This document shows positions 11,483-13,064 of a stretch of DNA of 13,064 nucleotides, one piece after another (within the stretch, counting starts at the first letter, position 1; the number at the start of each line of letters is the position of its first letter). Source of the stretch: Betaproteobacteria bacterium (GTDB lineage: Bacteria > Pseudomonadota > Gammaproteobacteria > Burkholderiales > SG8-39); NCBI GenBank assembly GCA_007280315.1, contig QYQC01000181.1:1-13064 (forward strand), written 5' to 3'. The notes beneath the pieces were generated by a model, which saw nothing but the letters and a program-made list of their open reading frames with translations, made no database searches and was not told the DNA's origin. The translations under genes were made by a program, and so were the position numbers.

Positions 11483-12679
11483 TTACACGCGTTCGAATAT
11501 TCCCGCCGCCCCCATGCCGGTACCCACGCACATGGTCACCATGCCGTACTTCAGATTTTTGCGCCGCAGGGCATGGATCACCGTAGCAGAACGAATCGCG
11601 CCGGTCGCGCCCAGGGGATGTCCGAGCGCAATCGCGCCGCCCATCGGATTCACTTTGGCCGGATCGAGGCCCAGGTCCTGCATCACCGCCAGCGACTGCG
11701 CGGCGAAGGCCTCGTTCAATTCGAACCAGTCGATCTGATCCTGGTTGATCCCGGCCGCCTTGCACGCAACAGGAATCGCTTCCTTCGGACCGATGCCCAT
11801 GATTTCCGGCGGCACGCCGCGCACCGCGAACGAAACAAAGCGGGCGAGCGGCGTCAGATTGAATTGCTTCAGGATTTTCTCGCTGACCAGGATCAACGCA
11901 CCGGCGCCGTCCGAAGTCTGCGAGCTGTTGCCGGCAGTGACCGAACCCTTGGGCGAAAACACCGGCCGCAGCTTGGCCAGCGAAGCCAGATTGGTGTCGG
12001 CGCGCGCGCCTTCATCCTGGCTGACGCTGCGCGTCTTGATAACTATCTTCCCGGTGGCGAGGTTGGGAAAACGCTCGACGATCTCGACCGCGGTGGTCTC
12101 GTCCTTGAATTCACCCGCCAGTTGCGCCGCGATCGCTTTCTGATGCGATTTGAGCGAGAACTCGTCCTGCGCCTCGCGCGTAATCTTCCATTGCTTGGCG
12201 ACGTTCTCGGCGGTCAGGCCCATGCCGTAGGCCATGCCGATGTTCTCGTCCTTGAAAATGCCCATGTTCATCGACGGGTGGTAACCCATCATCGGCACCA
12301 TCGACATCGACTCCGCCCCCGCGGCGATCATTACGTCCGCCTGGCCGACGCGAATGCGGTCGGCCGCCATCGCCACCGCCGTGATGCCGGAAGCGCAGTA
12401 GCGGTTGATGGTGACGCCGGCGACGGTCTTCGGCAGGCCGGCAAGCAACACCGCCATGCGTGCAACGTTGAGCCCCTGCTCGGCTTCCGGGAACGAGCAG
12501 CCGACGATGGCGTCCTCGATCAGTTTCACGTCGAGTCCCGGCACCTGGGACACGGCGGATTGAATCGCGCGCACCAGCAGATCGTCCGGGCGCACGTTCT
12601 TGAACATGCCGCGCGGCGCTTTGCCTATGGGTGTGCGGGTCGCGGCAACGACATATGCATCCTGCAATTGTTTTGTCAT
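11483..12679 (-). CDS. fadA: acetyl-CoA C-acyltransferase (3-ketoacyl-CoA thiolase)
   Basis: This thiolase performs the last step of beta-oxidation, cleaving 3-ketoacyl-CoA with CoA to acetyl-CoA and a shortened acyl-CoA. The 398-residue length is usual. Catalytic residues are visible: nucleophile C95 in NRYCASG, H354 in ALGHPLGATGA and C384 in MCVGTGMG; ELNEAFAAQ is also present. The Met-rich segment SMSMVPMMGY after AGAESMS is common in degradative thiolases. The start at 12679 has AGGAGA six bases upstream on the minus strand. It follows the 3-hydroxyacyl-CoA dehydrogenase gene by 25 bp, so the two form one leftward operon. A biosynthetic acetoacetyl-CoA thiolase is less likely given that neighbour. 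The fadA symbol is by role and context. Confidence 0.92.
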   Translation of the reverse strand: MTKQLQDAYVVAATRTPIGKAPRGMFKNVRPDDLLVRAIQSAVSQVPGLDVKLIEDAIVGCSFPEAEQGLNVARMAVLLAGLPKTVAGVTINRYCASGITAVAMAADRIRVGQADVMIAAGAESMSMVPMMGYHPSMNMGIFKDENIGMAYGMGLTAENVAKQWKITREAQDEFSLKSHQKAIAAQLAGEFKDETTAVEIVERFPNLATGKIVIKTRSVSQDEGARADTNLASLAKLRPVFSPKGSVTAGNSSQTSDGAGALILVSEKILKQFNLTPLARFVSFAVRGVPPEIMGIGPKEAIPVACKAAGINQDQIDWFELNEAFAAQSLAVMQDLGLDPAKVNPMGGAIALGHPLGATGAIRSATVIHALRRKNLKYGMVTMCVGTGMGAAGIFERV

Positions 12680-12704
12680 TTCAGTTCTCCTGTGGGGGCC
12701 GGGC

Positions 12705-13064
12705 TCAATTGCGCACCGGCTTGCCGGTCTGCATCATGTCCATGATGCGTTCCTGCGTTTTCGGATGCTCCATCAGTTCCATTAACGCCTTGCGCTCCAG
12801 TTCGAGCAGCCACTGCTCGCTCACCAGGCTGCCCGCCTGGACCTCACCGCCGAAGACGACCTCAGCGATCATCGCACCCGGATTGGAGTCGTGCGCGGAG
12901 ATGAAGCCGCCGGCGCGCATGTTCACCAGCTGCGCCATGATGGTGGCCATGCCATAGCGCGCGGCCACCGGCACCAGCGCTTTGAGCGGCGGCCGATAGC
13001 CGGCATCAAACAGCGCGCGCGCTTCGACCTTGGCCACATGCAGCAATTCGTAGGCATTGAACAC
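12705..13064 (-). CDS. 3-hydroxyacyl-CoA dehydrogenase/enoyl-CoA hydratase, C-terminal part
   Basis: This is the last 119 codons of a gene whose 5' end lies beyond the window; the GTG at the edge is most likely an internal Val. The ending, with VEARALFDAGYRPP, AARYGMATIMAQLVNMR, GGFISAHD and KTQERIMDMMQTGKPVRN, resembles the C-terminus of FadN-type fusion enzymes of about 790 residues. In these the NAD-dependent 3-hydroxyacyl-CoA dehydrogenase comes first and the enoyl-CoA hydratase-like part follows. It would carry out the hydration and oxidation steps before the adjacent thiolase. Classical FadB has the reverse domain order; the short fragment favours FadN type but does not prove it. Confidence 0.8.
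   Translation of the reverse strand: MFNAYELLHVAKVEARALFDAGYRPPLKALVPVAARYGMATIMAQLVNMRAGGFISAHDSNPGAMIAEVVFGGEVQAGSLVSEQWLLELERKALMELMEHPKTQERIMDMMQTGKPVRN

Noticed and set aside
11214..11738. A rightward open frame starting in the long gap before thiolase.
   Set aside because: Most of it runs antisense to thiolase and the part in the gap has no ribosome-binding site or family resemblance.
11573..12745. A 390-codon open frame on the plus strand, antisense to thiolase.
   Set aside because: It is a mirror of the GC-biased thiolase codons, has His/Arg-rich low-quality composition and no ribosome-binding site. The thiolase reading has clear catalytic motifs.

Overview
The window looks like chromosomal DNA of a facultatively anaerobic betaproteobacterium, possibly from a Rhodocyclales- or Nitrosomonadales-like group. 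The grounds are high-GC coding with strong third-position GC bias, the msrB-yciB-bolA-foldase string, a compact ubiU-ubiV-ubiT cluster, a DUF1415 gene, a FadN-type beta-oxidation enzyme next to its thiolase, and an OmcA/MtrC-family decaheme cytochrome. No rRNA, tRNA, CRISPR array, transposase or phage gene was found.

Layout. (1) At 159-2345 there is a rightward group: methionine sulfoxide reductase B, the septation/inner-membrane protein YciB, a BolA-family protein and an exported parvulin-type foldase. It closes with a strong hairpin terminator. (2) At 2359-3275 an inverted pair of REP-like elements lies before yaeQ. yaeQ overlaps tail to tail with a small leftward gene encoding a putative ribbon-helix-helix protein. 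(3) At 3276-7228 one large rightward gene encodes a 1165-residue secreted decaheme cytochrome. It sits between two leftward genes and between two diverged copies of one non-coding sequence. (4) At 7229-10352 a leftward DUF1415 gene is followed by divergent ubiU-ubiV-ubiT, which encodes O2-independent ubiquinone biosynthesis. An almost perfect FNR-type site lies at about -41.5 from a predicted start of transcription. (5) At 10390-11482 a leftward ferritin-like di-iron gene has a good Fur-box candidate upstream, in an otherwise empty region of about 480 bp. (6) At 11483-13064 a thiolase (fadA-like) lies downstream of the 3' end of a 3-hydroxyacyl-CoA dehydrogenase/enoyl-CoA hydratase, a beta-oxidation operon read leftward.

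How the parts may work together. ubiUVT under FNR-like control would keep ubiquinone available without oxygen. The decaheme cytochrome suggests that electrons from the quinone pool can leave the cell to an external acceptor. No MtrA/MtrB-type partner is encoded here, so that route is an inference. The most unusual item is the cytochrome: an OmcA/MtrC-like two-pentaheme core with an N-terminal extension made of two Trp/Gly-rich repeats and a Thr-rich stalk. It has a signal-peptidase-I-type signal instead of a lipobox, and it lies between diverged direct repeats that could be scars of its insertion. All sequence matches described here were made by eye.
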